64,000 bases of DNA from an uncultured Pantoea sp. Its GTDB lineage: Bacteria > Pseudomonadota > Gammaproteobacteria > Enterobacterales > Enterobacteriaceae. Below the pieces are notes generated by a model, which worked only from the letters and a program-made list of their open reading frames with translations, had not been told where the DNA came from and did no database searches. The stretch lies in NCBI GenBank assembly GCA_913778495.1, contig CAJYVD010000034.1:62001-126000 (forward strand), read 5' to 3'. This document shows, piece by piece, positions 8,970-19,900 of the stretch; position 1 is the stretch's first letter; each line of letters opens with the position of its first letter. A program made the translations under genes and the position numbers.

Positions 8970-11530
8970 CTCTTGAACTCTCGCCTTCTCCGGACAGGCC
9001 ACACCCTATTACGCGCCAGGCCTTATCGCTGGCCTTGCTGGCTTTTGTGCTGACGCTGTTCTGCCTCGAACTGATTGTGGTCAGCGGGCATATTTCTCCT
9101 TTGTGGTACTCAACGGCGCTAATGACGGTGGTGGTGTTTCGTGCCCCCGCGCGACAAGTGCCGCTGTTATTGGCTTGCTGCGTGCTGGGTACCGCCTTCG
9201 CCAATATGCTGGTGATTGGCCCCTCACCCAGTAACATAAAATTCTCGCTGCTGAATATGCTGCAGGCGCTGCTGGGCGGGATGATGCTGCGCGCCCTGTT
9301 GAATCGCCGTAAACCACTGGATTCGCTCTTGGACTGGGTACGTTTCGTGGCGTGTGCGGGCCTGATTGCTCCGCTGGTGGGCGGGCTGGCCGCCGTGTGG
9401 ATGCTGAATGTCGGTCAACAGGCTTCCTGGGCGTTCTTTTCCACATGGGTTATCGCGGAGATTGTCGGCGTCCTGGCGCTGGGTCCGGTATTGTTGCTGT
9501 GGCCAAACGGCCCGCTGCACAAGGCCATCGCGCCCGAACATCAGCTGGAAACCCTGGTCATGCTCGCGGCCACCCTGCTCGCCAGCTATCTCTCGCTGCG
9601 TTTTCTGCCGTGGCCTTTTACCTTTATCGTCATGATTCTGTTTTGCAGCGCCGTGCGGCTGCAAAAGTTCGACGCTTTTTTACTGTTTTTCCTCAATGCG
9701 ACCTTTATCTCGCTGCTGCTGGCGCTGGGCTGGGTCGATATCGCCCCCAATGCGCGTGCAGCGGGTCACGCCGGCGTGTGGTTGCCCTTTTTACTGGTGC
9801 TGCTGCCGAGCCATGTGATGTCCATGGTGATGGACGCATTCCGTCGCGAGAAACACAACATCAGCGAGAGTGAAACCCGCTTTCGCCACGCGATGGAATA
9901 TTCCGCCATCGGCATGGCGCTGGTGTCGCCGCAGGGCAGTTGGCTACAGGTGAATCAATCGCTGTGCCAAACGCTGGGCTTTCGGGAAGATGAGTTGAAG
10001 AAGCTCACCTTTCAACAGATCACCCATCCTGACGATCTCAACAGCGATCTTCAGCAAGTCGCGCGGTTAATCGCGGGCGACATTCAAACCTACACCCTCG
10101 AGAAACGCTATTTTCGTAAAGACGGCGAGATTGTCTGGTCGCGTTTAACGGTCTCCTTGGTGCGTGACGCGGATCTTCAGCCGCTCTATTTTATCGCGCA
10201 GATTGTCGATATCTCCGAGCTCAAGCAGAGTGAGCAGGTGAATCGCCGCCTGATGGAGCGCATCACGCTGGCAAATGAAGCGGGTGGAATCGGCGTTTGG
10301 GAATGGAACCGGCTTTCCGGCGAAATGCTCTGGGACAAACGCACCTATGCGCTGTTTGGCCTGGGCGTGGATCAGCTGCCCACTTTCGAGCTTTGGCTCA
10401 GTTTGATTGATCCCGCCGAGCGTGAGGGTGTGATGTCAGTTGTGCAGCAAGCCATTGAGCAACGCAGCGCCTTCCACCTTGAATACCGTATCAACCTGGC
10501 GAATGACGTGCGTTACATTCGCACGGAAGCCAACCGCATTCTGAGTCAGGACGGTCAGATTGAACGCATGCTGGGCATCTGCCGCGATATCACGCCGCTG
10601 CGCCAGCTTACCGATGCGCTGTTTCAGGAAAAAGAGCGCATGGCGATCACGCTGGATTCCATCGGCGAAGCGGTGATCAGCACCGATGATGAAATGCGCG
10701 TCACCTTTATGAATCCGGTGGCCGAGACCCTCAGCGGCTGGCCCCAGGCGCAGGCCGCGGGCGTGCCCCTGGGTAGCCTGCTGCACATCACGCGCGGAGC
10801 CGCTGGCGATCGCGTGGAAAATCTGCTGCTGTGCCAACTGCCTGGTGAAAAAACCACGCCGGATCTTGAAGAAGAGTTAGTGCTGCACACGCCGGATGGC
10901 GGACAGGTTGAGATTCATTACAGTATTACGCCGCTAAAAACGCTAACTGGCGTGAGCATCGGCGCGGTCATGGTTATTCAGGACGTGAGTGAGTCCCGTC
11001 GGATGATGAAACGCCTGAGCTACAGCGCGTCGCACGATATGCTGACGCGCCTGCCGAATCGCCACAGTTTTGAGCAGCAGCTGAAGCGGTGGGTAGGCGA
11101 CGCCGCCGCGCATGACGCCCGACACGTGCTGGTGTTTATCGATCTGGATAAATTCAAAGCGGTCAACGACACCGCCGGTCATGCGGCCGGTGACCAACTG
11201 CTGCGCGAATTGGCGAAGCTGATGCAAACCCTGCTGCGCGAAAGCGACGTGCTGGCGCGCCTCGGCGGCGATGAGTTTGGCGTACTGCTCCCCCACTGCA
11301 CTGTGGAGCAAGCGCGCGAGGTGGTGCAGCGCATGGTGAGCGCCATCGGCAATTATACCTTTCTCTGGCAGGGCCAGCCCTTCCACGTTGGCGCCAGCGC
11401 CGGACTTACGCAGATTGACCAACATAACTGCACCAGCAGCACCGTGATGTCGCAGGCCGATGTGGCGTGCTACAGCGCCAAACATGCCGGGCGCGGCCAG
11501 TATCGCGTGTATCAGGACGTGATGCAGTAA
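8966..11530 (+). CDS. dgcE: Diguanylate cyclase DgcE (YegE), form lacking the C-terminal EAL-like domain
   Basis: An 854-residue protein aligned with E. coli DgcE/YegE (about 1105 residues). Order: MASE1-type membrane sensor (about residues 20-290, eight or more hydrophobic segments), three PAS/PAC units (about 305-425, 430-555, 560-685), then a GGDEF domain. The active-site motif GGDEF is at 767-771 and an inhibitory I-site R-X2-D (R758-D761) lies five residues before it, so c-di-GMP synthesis and product inhibition are both expected. The protein ends 80 residues after GGDEF; the degenerate EAL-like domain found at the end of the E. coli protein is absent, and yegD starts 77 bp later. c-di-GMP promotes biofilm and polysaccharide production. 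Confidence 0.92.
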   Translation: MTLELSPSPDRPHPITRQALSLALLAFVLTLFCLELIVVSGHISPLWYSTALMTVVVFRAPARQVPLLLACCVLGTAFANMLVIGPSPSNIKFSLLNMLQALLGGMMLRALLNRRKPLDSLLDWVRFVACAGLIAPLVGGLAAVWMLNVGQQASWAFFSTWVIAEIVGVLALGPVLLLWPNGPLHKAIAPEHQLETLVMLAATLLASYLSLRFLPWPFTFIVMILFCSAVRLQKFDAFLLFFLNATFISLLLALGWVDIAPNARAAGHAGVWLPFLLVLLPSHVMSMVMDAFRREKHNISESETRFRHAMEYSAIGMALVSPQGSWLQVNQSLCQTLGFREDELKKLTFQQITHPDDLNSDLQQVARLIAGDIQTYTLEKRYFRKDGEIVWSRLTVSLVRDADLQPLYFIAQIVDISELKQSEQVNRRLMERITLANEAGGIGVWEWNRLSGEMLWDKRTYALFGLGVDQLPTFELWLSLIDPAEREGVMSVVQQAIEQRSAFHLEYRINLANDVRYIRTEANRILSQDGQIERMLGICRDITPLRQLTDALFQEKERMAITLDSIGEAVISTDDEMRVTFMNPVAETLSGWPQAQAAGVPLGSLLHITRGAAGDRVENLLLCQLPGEKTTPDLEEELVLHTPDGGQVEIHYSITPLKTLTGVSIGAVMVIQDVSESRRMMKRLSYSASHDMLTRLPNRHSFEQQLKRWVGDAAAHDARHVLVFIDLDKFKAVNDTAGHAAGDQLLRELAKLMQTLLRESDVLARLGGDEFGVLLPHCTVEQAREVVQRMVSAIGNYTFLWQGQPFHVGASAGLTQIDQHNCTSSTVMSQADVACYSAKHAGRGQYRVYQDVMQ

Positions 11531-11607
11531 TCTTGCGTGCCTGCCCATTGCCAGCTTGGCCAGGCTGCGCTAAAGTCGCCCCCTTTTTTCGGGCATGGGG
11601 GAAAATA

Positions 11608-12960
11608 ATGTTTATTGGATTCGATTACGGCACAGCCAACTGTTCTATCGCGGTGAGTGAAAATGGTACGCCGCGCGCGCTCATGCTGGAAAACGATCGG
11701 CCGCTGCTCCCCTCCATGATTTGTGGCCCGACCCGCGAGGCGATCAGCGAATGGCTGTATCGTCACCACCAGGTGCCGACGCCCGATAGCGAAGGCACGG
11801 CGCTGCTCCAGCGCGCGCTACGCTATAACCGCGAAGAAGATATTGAGGTGCTGCCGGGCAGCGTACAGTTTGGATCGACCGCGTTACAGCAGTACATGGT
11901 GGATCCGGAAGAAGTCTGGTTTGTGAAATCGCCCAAGTCGTTTCTCGGCGCAAACGGCCTAAAGCCGCAGCAAATTGCGTTTTTTGAAGATCTGGTCTGC
12001 GCCATGATGCTGCACATTCGCCAGCAGGGTGAACGTCAGCTGGATGCCGCTATCGAGCAGGCTGTGATTGGTCGCCCTATCAATTTTCAAGGATTAGGCG
12101 GCGAGGACGCTAACCAGCAGGCGCAGGGCATTTTGCTGCGCGCAGCTAAGCGCGCAGGGTTCCGCGACGTGGAGTTTCAGTTTGAGCCGGTGGCGGCCGG
12201 ACTCGATTTTGAAGCCACGCTGACGCAGGAAACGCGCGTGCTGGTGGTGGATATCGGCGGTGGGACCACCGACTGCTCGATGCTGCTGATGGGGCCACAA
12301 TGGCGCCAGCAAAGCGATCGGCGTGCGAGCCTGCTGGGCCACAGCGGCTGCCGCGTAGGCGGTAACGATCTCGATATTATGCTGGCGTTTAAAACGCTGA
12401 TGCCGCTGCTCGGCCTGGGCGGACAAACCCAGAAAGGCACCGCCCTCCCCGCCCTGCCGTGGTGGAATGCCGTGGCGATCAATGACGTGCCCGCACAGAG
12501 TGATTTTTATGCCACCGCCACCGGCAAGCAGTTGCGCGAGCTGATCCGCGATGCGCAAGACGCCGATCGCGTGGCGCACCTGCTGAAAGTGTGGCAGCAG
12601 AAGCTGAGCTATCGGCTGGTGCGGGCGGCAGAAGAGAGCAAAATCGCGCTGTCGGCACAGTCGCACGCCGAAGCCTCGCTGGCGTTTATCGCGCCGTCGC
12701 TGCAGGCCACGCTATCGACCGACGTGCTGGAAGAGGCCATCAATCAGCCGCTGGCGCGTATTCTGGAGCAGGTGCAGCTCGCCCTGGCCACCAGCGAAGC
12801 GAAACCGGAGGTGATTTATCTCACCGGCGGCAGCGCCCGCTCACCGGTATTGCGCGCCGCGCTGCAGCACGCGCTGCCGGATACGCCGATTGCCGGTGGC
12901 GATGATTTTGGCTCCGTGACCGCCGGCCTGACCCGCTGGGCAGACGTTATCTTCCGCTAG
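11608..12960 (+). CDS. yegD: Hsp70-family chaperone-like ATPase YegD
   Basis: A 450-residue actin-like ATPase, the same length as E. coli YegD, starting MFIGFDYGTANCSIAV at ATG 11608 behind a GGGGAAAA ribosome site. The phosphate-1 motif FDYGTANCS is N-terminal, phosphate-2 is VLVVDIGGGTTDCSM (about residue 210-224), and the adenosine motif YLTGGSARSPV is near 407. It has an Hsp70-like ATPase domain but no substrate-binding beta domain or lid, so it is probably not a general folding chaperone; the cellular role is unclear. E. coli has alkA between dgcE and yegD; here alkA is absent. Confidence 0.93.
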   Translation: MFIGFDYGTANCSIAVSENGTPRALMLENDRPLLPSMICGPTREAISEWLYRHHQVPTPDSEGTALLQRALRYNREEDIEVLPGSVQFGSTALQQYMVDPEEVWFVKSPKSFLGANGLKPQQIAFFEDLVCAMMLHIRQQGERQLDAAIEQAVIGRPINFQGLGGEDANQQAQGILLRAAKRAGFRDVEFQFEPVAAGLDFEATLTQETRVLVVDIGGGTTDCSMLLMGPQWRQQSDRRASLLGHSGCRVGGNDLDIMLAFKTLMPLLGLGGQTQKGTALPALPWWNAVAINDVPAQSDFYATATGKQLRELIRDAQDADRVAHLLKVWQQKLSYRLVRAAEESKIALSAQSHAEASLAFIAPSLQATLSTDVLEEAINQPLARILEQVQLALATSEAKPEVIYLTGGSARSPVLRAALQHALPDTPIAGGDDFGSVTAGLTRWADVIFR

Positions 12961-12990
12961 CGGTTTCAGCTTTACCGGTCACACCTACGC

Positions 12991-13019
12991 AAAAGGGCGG
13001 CTCTGAGAGCCGCCCTTTG
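12991..13019. terminator. Bidirectional intrinsic terminator between yegD and the porin gene
   Basis: An 11-bp stem AAAGGGCGGCT / AGCCGCCCTTT with a five-base loop (CTGAG). The A- and T-rich ends lie on both sides, so it can serve the convergent yegD (+) and porin (-) transcripts. Confidence 0.8.
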
Positions 13020-13040
13020 ATTTATCCGCGCAGAAGCGGA

Positions 13041-14375
13041 TTAGAAATTGATGTTCGCGGAAATGCCGCCGACAAAGGCATCCTTCACTTCGCTGACGGC
13101 GCCGGGCGCTACGACATATTGCAGATTCGGGCGCAGCTGCAGCCATTTGGTGAGCTGGGCGTTGTAATAAATCTCATAGTTGTACTCCGATCCCTCCTGA
13201 ATCGGCAAATAGGTCGGGCTGTTAAAATCGGTTTCTCCGTTCGCGTTATTCTGCTCACGCAGCGCGCGCGAGTAATCACTGTTCACGTGAATGCGCGCCG
13301 CGCCGACGCCAATCTCATCCTGTGGACGCGCGTCAAACGGCCCTTTCCACGTAAAGCTGATGGACTGGTAGTTGTCTGTTTTCGACGTTTTGTGATCGTT
13401 CATGACCGCCTGCACGCTGACGCCGAGGCCCCGACTGGCATCGCCGCCCTGCGCCGTAAGCTGCTGCTGCAACAGCACGTAGCCGCCGTAGGCATGATTT
13501 TTTTCTTGATACGCGCCGTCGCGCCAGCTGCCGTAGTTGTCGCCGTTGGCCGAGGAGTAGTAATACCCAATGCGGTAGTTGCCCGGCAGCTTATCCGCGC
13601 CCAGCGTCGGTTTCCAGCCTAACTCCACCGGCACCAGGTTGCCTTCAGAATGGCTGGTATCAAGGCGGAAACCGTCGCCGCGATCGTAGTTGGCGCGGTT
13701 TTGGTTGTAGAAGCCCACCTGGAAGAATACCTCGGGAGTGAAATTGACCTTAACGCGCCCGCCCCACTGCGACACCGGCCAGTTGAACCAGCGATCGCCA
13801 CGCCAGTTGCCTGCCTGACCGCTGCCAAAGGCGAGGTTCTGGAACTTACTGTCGAAATTATCGAAATCTTCCCCCACCGTAACGCGACCGGCTTTGAGGT
13901 TGACCGTGTTGTCAAACAGGCCTTTGCTTAACCAGAACTGCGTTAAACGCCAGGTTTGTCCGCGACCATACACCTCCTGCGTTGAGGAGAGCATGCCGGT
14001 ACGGCGATCGGCCACCTGATCGGAGATGTTGCGACCGTTACGATCGGTCACGGTCATCTGGAACTGCGCATCTTGCCAGTTAAGCAGCTTATCGAGGTCG
14101 AAGTTGGCGCCAAACGCCCACTGATCGCTGTAGCGCATGGAGGTATGGCTATCTGCCCCGCCGCCAAGATTAGACGCGCTCTCCATGGTGTAGTTGACGT
14201 CAAATTTCACGCCTGCCTGCTCCCACTGCGTGCGCGTGCCGCCCCAGTCGCCAAACATATAGGGTGAGTCATAGCTAAACGCGTCGGCGGCCATGGCAGA
14301 GGTGCTCACCATCGCCAACATCAGGGTGCCCGCTGCCAGGCGGGGCATGTGCTGCACTGCTTTCTGTGTTTTCAT
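13041..14375 (-). CDS. Carbohydrate porin, OprB/LamB-like outer-membrane beta-barrel
   Basis: A 444-residue protein starting at ATG 14375 with a Sec signal peptide (MKTQ..., hydrophobic core, predicted cut after SAMA at about residue 29). An upstream in-frame ATG would put 25 residues before the signal peptide and is unlikely. The mature part is rich in alternating aromatic and polar strands, with repeated W/Y/G patterns such as DWGGTRTQW and FYNQNRANYDRGD, and ends in Phe (ISANINF), typical of an outer-membrane barrel. OprB-type porins take up sugars; the substrate is unknown. It lies between yegD and mdtA with an aldo/keto reductase, a position not occupied by these genes in E. coli. Confidence 0.85.
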   Translation of the reverse strand: MKTQKAVQHMPRLAAGTLMLAMVSTSAMAADAFSYDSPYMFGDWGGTRTQWEQAGVKFDVNYTMESASNLGGGADSHTSMRYSDQWAFGANFDLDKLLNWQDAQFQMTVTDRNGRNISDQVADRRTGMLSSTQEVYGRGQTWRLTQFWLSKGLFDNTVNLKAGRVTVGEDFDNFDSKFQNLAFGSGQAGNWRGDRWFNWPVSQWGGRVKVNFTPEVFFQVGFYNQNRANYDRGDGFRLDTSHSEGNLVPVELGWKPTLGADKLPGNYRIGYYYSSANGDNYGSWRDGAYQEKNHAYGGYVLLQQQLTAQGGDASRGLGVSVQAVMNDHKTSKTDNYQSISFTWKGPFDARPQDEIGVGAARIHVNSDYSRALREQNNANGETDFNSPTYLPIQEGSEYNYEIYYNAQLTKWLQLRPNLQYVVAPGAVSEVKDAFVGGISANINF

Positions 14376-14551
14376 CGTCGTTATGCTTTTTTTAGGTAAC
14401 GGAAAAGGATCGCAAAGAGGATAGTGCTGAGGATATGTCAACTTTTGCAAATATGTGCGCAGCGGATGTCAATGAGGGCGTTAATGCGAGCAACTGTGAT
14501 ACGGGTCTATGAATGATGTTTTTTTTAGGCAAAAGGCACATTTGGTGAGGC

Positions 14552-14576
14552 AAAAACGGGGCGCCGCGGCGCCCCG
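14552..14576 (-). terminator. Intrinsic terminator of the aldo/keto reductase gene
   Basis: A perfect 20-bp palindrome (CGGGGCGCCG and its mirror) at 14557-14576, followed on the minus strand by TTTTT at 14556-14552. It lies just beyond the aldo/keto reductase stop codon. Confidence 0.8.
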
Positions 14577-14582
14577 CTGGGC

Positions 14583-15548
14583 TTATGGCTGGCTGGCGCG
14601 AGACAGTTCTTCGATCTCTTGCTTGCTCAGCGTAAGCTGCGTGGCCTTTACCAACTCATCGAGCTGTGCAAGCGAAGTGGCGCTGACAATCGGTGCGGTA
14701 ATGCTTGGCCGGGCAATTTGCCAGGCGAGCGCAACCTGCGTCGCAGAAGCATCGTGCGAGGCCGCCACATCCTCTAGCGACTCCACAATGTTTTTACCGC
14801 GTGGCGTGAGGTATTTCTCAACAATGCCCTGACCGCGCGCGCTTTTGTGCGCATCTTCGGGCTTTTTGTACTTGCCGCTGAGGAAGCCGCTGGCAAGCGA
14901 GTAGTAGTTAATGACGCCGAGACCGTGCTGCAGGGCCACCGGCTCAAGCTCACTTTCATACGGCTCGCGATCGTAGAGATTGTATTCAGGCTGCAGCGTT
15001 TGATAGCGGGCCAATCCTGCCTGCTGGCTCACCGCCAGCGCCTCCTGCAGGCGCGCAGCGCTGTAGTTGGAGGCGCCGATGGCCCGCACTTTACCGGCTT
15101 TGATCAGCGCATCAAAGGCACCCAGCGTGTCCACCAGCGGCGTATCCACATCGTCACGGTGCGCCTGATAGAGATCGATGGTGTCGGTTTGCAGACGGCG
15201 CAGGGAATCCTCCACCGCTTGACGAATATACGCGGGCTTGAGGCCGGTTTTCTCCGCCGACATCTCCATGCCCACCTTCGTCGCCAGCACGATGCGGTCG
15301 CGCTTACCGCTTTTTTTCAACCATTTGCCAATAATGGTTTCCGATTCGCCACCCTGGTTGCCCGGCGCCCAACGTGAATAAACGTCGGCGGTATCAATAA
15401 AGAACAGCCCTTTTTCCACCAGCGCATCCAGCAGGGAAAACGCGGTTTTTTCATCCACCGTCCAGCCGAAAACGTTGCCGCCAAAGGTCAAAAGCGGTAC
15501 CTGGATTCCCGTATCGCCCAGCGGGCGCGTATGCTGTCGAGGCATCAT
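14583..15548 (-). CDS. Aldo/keto reductase
   Basis: A 321-residue NADPH-dependent aldo/keto reductase. The catalytic tetrad is complete: D52 and Y57 in [12 protein letters not shown]91 in ATKVGM, H130 in LYQAHRDD. Later signature blocks include GASNY (about 159) and the coenzyme-binding stretch [16 protein letters not shown]. It resembles the group of voltage-channel-beta-like and YajO-type reductases; the substrate cannot be told from sequence. It has its own terminator before the porin gene. Upstream it is divergent from mdtA, with a shared 218-bp intergenic region. Confidence 0.9.
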   Translation of the reverse strand: MMPRQHTRPLGDTGIQVPLLTFGGNVFGWTVDEKTAFSLLDALVEKGLFFIDTADVYSRWAPGNQGGESETIIGKWLKKSGKRDRIVLATKVGMEMSAEKTGLKPAYIRQAVEDSLRRLQTDTIDLYQAHRDDVDTPLVDTLGAFDALIKAGKVRAIGASNYSAARLQEALAVSQQAGLARYQTLQPEYNLYDREPYESELEPVALQHGLGVINYYSLASGFLSGKYKKPEDAHKSARGQGIVEKYLTPRGKNIVESLEDVAASHDASATQVALAWQIARPSITAPIVSATSLAQLDELVKATQLTLSKQEIEELSRASQP

Positions 15549-15659
15549 TCTCTCCTGTGGTCGTTGAAAGCGGTGTGCTTATTAGCGTAGCAAATGCCTG
15601 CTTCCGGCGAGATTTTCACAAAACATACATACTTAGCGCGGGCGGAACGATATTCTTAA

Positions 15660-15695
15660 TTCCTTCAATTTTTGCCCCTTTAGGGCGACTACAAT
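15660..15695 (+). promoter_or_regulatory. Candidate mdtA promoter with weak BaeR-like site
   Basis: TACAAT at 15690-15695 is a good -10 hexamer with no clear -35. Just upstream, 15660-15675 (TTCCTTCAATTTTTGC) matches about 10 of 16 positions of the BaeR box core TTTCTCCATAATTGGC. That is weak; position in front of an mdt operon that ends in baeSR is the main support. Confidence 0.3.
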
Positions 15696-15766
15696 CATTC
15701 GTTTGCGAAATGACCTTTTGCTTTCGCACGTGGGGAAAACGAAACCGCTGGAGAGCACACACATCC

Positions 15767-16984
15767 ATGAACAAGCCTTTTACGCGCACCCTGATTGTCG
15801 TTGGCGTGGTTGCCGCGCTGGCCGCGGGTTATTACGCCTGGCAACACACCGCACACTCTTCTGATCCGCAGGCGCAGGAAAAACCGGGCGGCAAACGCGG
15901 CGCTAATGGCCGCCGTCCGCTGGCCCCCGTGCAGGCCGCCACCGCGACCACGCAGAGCGTACCCTGGTATCTCAGCGGATTGGGCACCGTGACTGCCGCC
16001 AACACCGTCACGGTGCGCAGTCGCGTCGACGGCCAACTTATGGCTCTGCATTTCCAGGAGGGGCAACAGGTGGAAGCCGGTGCGCTGCTGGCTGAGATTG
16101 ATCCGCGCCCCTATCAGGTGGCGCTTACCCAGGCGCAGGGCCAATTAGCGAAAGATCAGGCCACGCTGGCTAATGCGCGGCGCGACCTGGCGCGCTATGA
16201 AAAACTGGCAAAAACCGCGCTGGTGTCGCAGCAGGATCTGGATACCCAGCGTGCGCTGGTCAGTGAATCGCTGGGCACGCTCAAAGCCGATGAAGGCAGC
16301 GTCGCCAGTGCTCAGCTGAACCTCACCTACAGCCGGATTACCGCGCCCTTCGCCGGACGCGTCGGCCTGAAGCAGGTGGACATCGGCAACTACGTTACGT
16401 CTGGCGACACCAACGGGCTGGTGGTGATCACGCAAACCCACCCCATTGACGTGATTTTCAGCGTGGCGGAAAACAACATCGGCCAAATCCTTAAGGCGCA
16501 AAAAAGCGGCCAGCCGCTGATCGTAGAGGCCTGGGATCGCAGCAACAAAACGCTGCTGACCACGGGCACGCTACTCAGCCTGGATAACCAAATTGATGCC
16601 ACCACCGGCACCATCAAGCTGAAAGCGCGCTTCACCAACCAGGATGACGCCCTGTTCCCCAACCAATTTGTGAACGCGCGCCTCAAGGTAGACACACTGC
16701 AGGATGCGGTCGTGATCCCCACCGCCGCGCTGCAAATGAGCAATGACGGCCACTTTGTCTGGGTGGTGAACAGTGAGAACAAGGTCAGTAAAAAACGCGT
16801 CACCGCCGGACTGCAAGACAGCGAGAAAGTGGTGATCGCCGCCGGATTAAATGCGGGCGACCGCGTGGTCACTGACGGTCTTGACCGCCTGACCGAAGGC
16901 GCCACGGTGGAAATTGTCGCGCCGCAGAGTACCGCCACGCAACACACCCGCGCCTCCCAACCGGCCCGTGGAGAGCGTCAATAA
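15767..16984 (+). CDS. mdtA: Multidrug efflux periplasmic adaptor MdtA
   Basis: A 405-residue membrane-fusion protein (E. coli 415) started at ATG 15767 ([14 protein letters not shown]), which puts the membrane anchor at residues 8-25; the longer frame upstream lacks homology. It shows the HlyD/RND adaptor order: lipoyl half-motifs around [20 protein letters not shown] and [11 protein letters not shown], a coiled hairpin rich in Q/A/L between them, and a beta-barrel. It joins MdtBC to the outer-membrane channel TolC. The stop overlaps the mdtB start (TAATG), showing tight coupling. Known substrates in E. coli include bile salts and novobiocin. Confidence 0.96.
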   Translation: MNKPFTRTLIVVGVVAALAAGYYAWQHTAHSSDPQAQEKPGGKRGANGRRPLAPVQAATATTQSVPWYLSGLGTVTAANTVTVRSRVDGQLMALHFQEGQQVEAGALLAEIDPRPYQVALTQAQGQLAKDQATLANARRDLARYEKLAKTALVSQQDLDTQRALVSESLGTLKADEGSVASAQLNLTYSRITAPFAGRVGLKQVDIGNYVTSGDTNGLVVITQTHPIDVIFSVAENNIGQILKAQKSGQPLIVEAWDRSNKTLLTTGTLLSLDNQIDATTGTIKLKARFTNQDDALFPNQFVNARLKVDTLQDAVVIPTAALQMSNDGHFVWVVNSENKVSKKRVTAGLQDSEKVVIAAGLNAGDRVVTDGLDRLTEGATVEIVAPQSTATQHTRASQPARGERQ

Positions 16985-19900
16985 TGCAGGTGATGCCTCC
17001 CGACGCCAGCGGCGGCCCGTCGCGTTTATTTATCCTGCGCCCGGTGGCTACCACGCTGCTGATGATCGCCATTCTGATTGCCGGCATACTCGGGTATCGC
17101 TTCCTGCCCGTCTCGGCGCTGCCGGAAGTCGATTACCCGACGATTCAGGTGGTCACGCTCTATCCGGGCGCCAGTCCGGATGTGATGACCTCGTCGGTCA
17201 CAGCACCGCTTGAGCGCCAGTTTGGTCAAATGTCGGGGCTGAAGCAGATGGCGTCGCAGAGCTCCGGCGGCGCCTCGGTGATCACATTGCAGTTTCAGCT
17301 ATCGCTGGCCTTAGACGTCGCCGAACAGGAAGTGCAGGCGGCGATCAACTCCGCCAGCAATCTGCTGCCCAGCGATCTGCCTAATCCGCCGGTGTACAAC
17401 AAAGTGAATCCGGCCGACCCGCCGATCATGACGCTGGCGGTGACCACCACCAGCATGCCACTGACCCAAGTGCAGGACATGGTGGAAACGCGGGTGGCGC
17501 AAAAAATCGCCCAGGTGAGCGGCGTGGGGTTGGTGACCCTTTCTGGCGGGCAGCGCCCCGCGGTGCGGGTGAAAATGAATGCGCAGGCGCTGGCGGCTCT
17601 CGGCCTGACCAGCGAAAGCGTGCGCACCGCCATTACCAACGCCAACGTCAACTCGGCCAAAGGCAGCCTGGACGGCCCGGAACGCGCTATTACGCTTTCG
17701 GCCAACGATCAGCTCACCTCGGCCGACGATTACCGCAGGCTTATCGTCAGCTATAAAAACGGCGCGGCGGTGCGCCTTGGCGACGTTGCCACGGTGGAAC
17801 AAGGCGCGGAAAACCGCTGGCTGGGCGCGTGGGCTAATCGCCAACAGGCGATAGTGCTTAACGTGCAGCGCCAGCCCGGAGCCAATATTATTGCCACGGC
17901 TGACAATATTCGTGCGCTGCTGCCCTCTCTCACCGCCTCGCTGCCAAAGTCAGTGGACGTTAAGCTGCTTACCGACCGCACCACCAACATTCGCGCCTCG
18001 GTCACGGATACCCAGCATGAGCTGCTGTTGGCGATGGCGCTGGTGGTGATGATCATTTACCTTTTTCTGCGCAACGTGCCCGCCACCATCATCCCGGCGG
18101 TGGCGGTGCCGCTGTCGCTTATCGGCACCTTCGCCGCCATGTACTTCCTCGGCTTCTCCATTAACAACCTGACGCTAATGGCGCTGACCATCGCCACCGG
18201 CTTTGTGGTGGATGATGCCATCGTGGTGATTGAAAATATCTCGCGCTATGTCGAGAAGGGGGAAAAACCGATGACGGCGGCGCTCAAAGGCGCAGGCGAA
18301 ATTGGCTTTACCATTATTTCCCTGACCTTTTCGCTGATTGCAGTGCTGATCCCGCTGCTGTTTATGGGCGATGTGATTGGGCGGCTGTTCCGCGAATTCG
18401 CCGTGACGCTGGCGGTGGCCATTTTGATCTCGGCGGTGGTCTCCCTGACGCTGACGCCGATGATGTGCGCCCGCATGTTGAGTGCGGAATCGCTGCGCAA
18501 ACAAAACCGCTTTTCCCGCGCCAGCGAAGCGATGTTTGAGCGCATTATCGCCCGCTATGGTCGCGCACTCACGCGCGTGCTGCGCCACCCGTGGCTCACG
18601 CTGTCGGTGGCGCTGGGCGCGCTGGCGCTCACCGTGCTGCTGTGGATAGTCATTCCCAAGGGCTTCTTCCCGCAGCAGGACAACGGCATTATTCAGGGCA
18701 CGCTTCAGGCGCCGCAGTCGGTTTCCTATGCCAGCATGGCCGAGCGCACGCGCGATGTGGCGTCGCGCATTATGCAAGACCCGGCGGTGCAAAGTCTGAC
18801 CTCGTTTGTGGGCGTGGACGGCACCAACGCGGCGCTCAACAGTGCCCGCCTGCAGATCACGCTCAAGCCGTTAAGCGAGCGTGATGACCGCATTCCGGCG
18901 GTGCAGGCGCGCCTGCAGCAGGCGATCGATCGCGTTCCCGGCGTATCGCTGTGGCTGCAGCCGGTGCAGGATCTCACCATTGAAACGCAGTCGAGCCGCA
19001 CGCCGTACCAGTTCACGCTGCAATCCGGCTCGCTCGACTCGCTGAGCACGTGGGTGCCGCAGCTGCTGACCGAACTGAAGCGCTTGCCCCAGCTGCGCGA
19101 TGTCAGCAGCGACTGGCAGGATCAGGGCCTGGAAGCCTATGTTCGCGTGGATCGCGACAGCGCCAGCCGCTTGGGTATCGCCATGGCCGATGTGGATAAC
19201 GCGCTCTATAACGCCTTTGGACAGCGGCTGGTCTCCACCATCTATACGCAGGCGAACCAATATCGCGTGGTGCTGGAGCAGAACAACGATCATACGCCGG
19301 GCCTGGCCAGTCTGGAGGGGATTCGGCTTAACAGCAGCGATGGCGGCAGCGTGCCGCTTAGCGCCATCGCGCAAGTAGAGCAGCGCCAGGCCGTGCTCAG
19401 CGTGAACCATCTCGATCAGTTCCCGTCGGCCACCTTCTCGTTCAACGTGGCAGACGGCTATTCACTCGGCGATGCGGTTAAAGCCGTCGGTGAGGCGGAA
19501 GCGAATCTTGGTTTACCCGCCGATCTGATGACGCAGTTCCAGGGCAGCACGCTGGCCTTTGAGGCTGCACTGAGCAGCACGGTATGGCTGATCGTTGCTG
19601 CGGTGGTGGCGATGTATATCGTACTCGGCGTACTGTATGAGAGTTTTATTCATCCCATCACCATTCTTTCCACCTTGCCCACCGCAGGCGTTGGGGCACT
19701 GCTGGCGCTGATGTTGAGCGGCAACGAGCTGGATATCATCGCCATCATCGGCATTATTTTGCTGATCGGCATCGTGAAAAAGAACGCCATCATGATGATT
19801 GACTTCGCGCTGGCCGCCGAGCGTGAGCAAGGCTTGTCGCCGCGTGAAGCGATTTATCAGGCCAGCCTGCTGCGTTTCCGCCCGATTCTGATGACCACGT

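Noticed and set aside
11531-11607. A frameshift that hides an EAL domain after dgcE
   Set aside because: Only 77 bp separate dgcE from yegD and no EAL-like residues occur in any frame, so the domain is absent rather than broken.
15557-15766. A 70-codon N-terminal extension of mdtA
   Set aside because: The membrane anchor and homology begin at ATG 15767, and the extension covers the promoter region.
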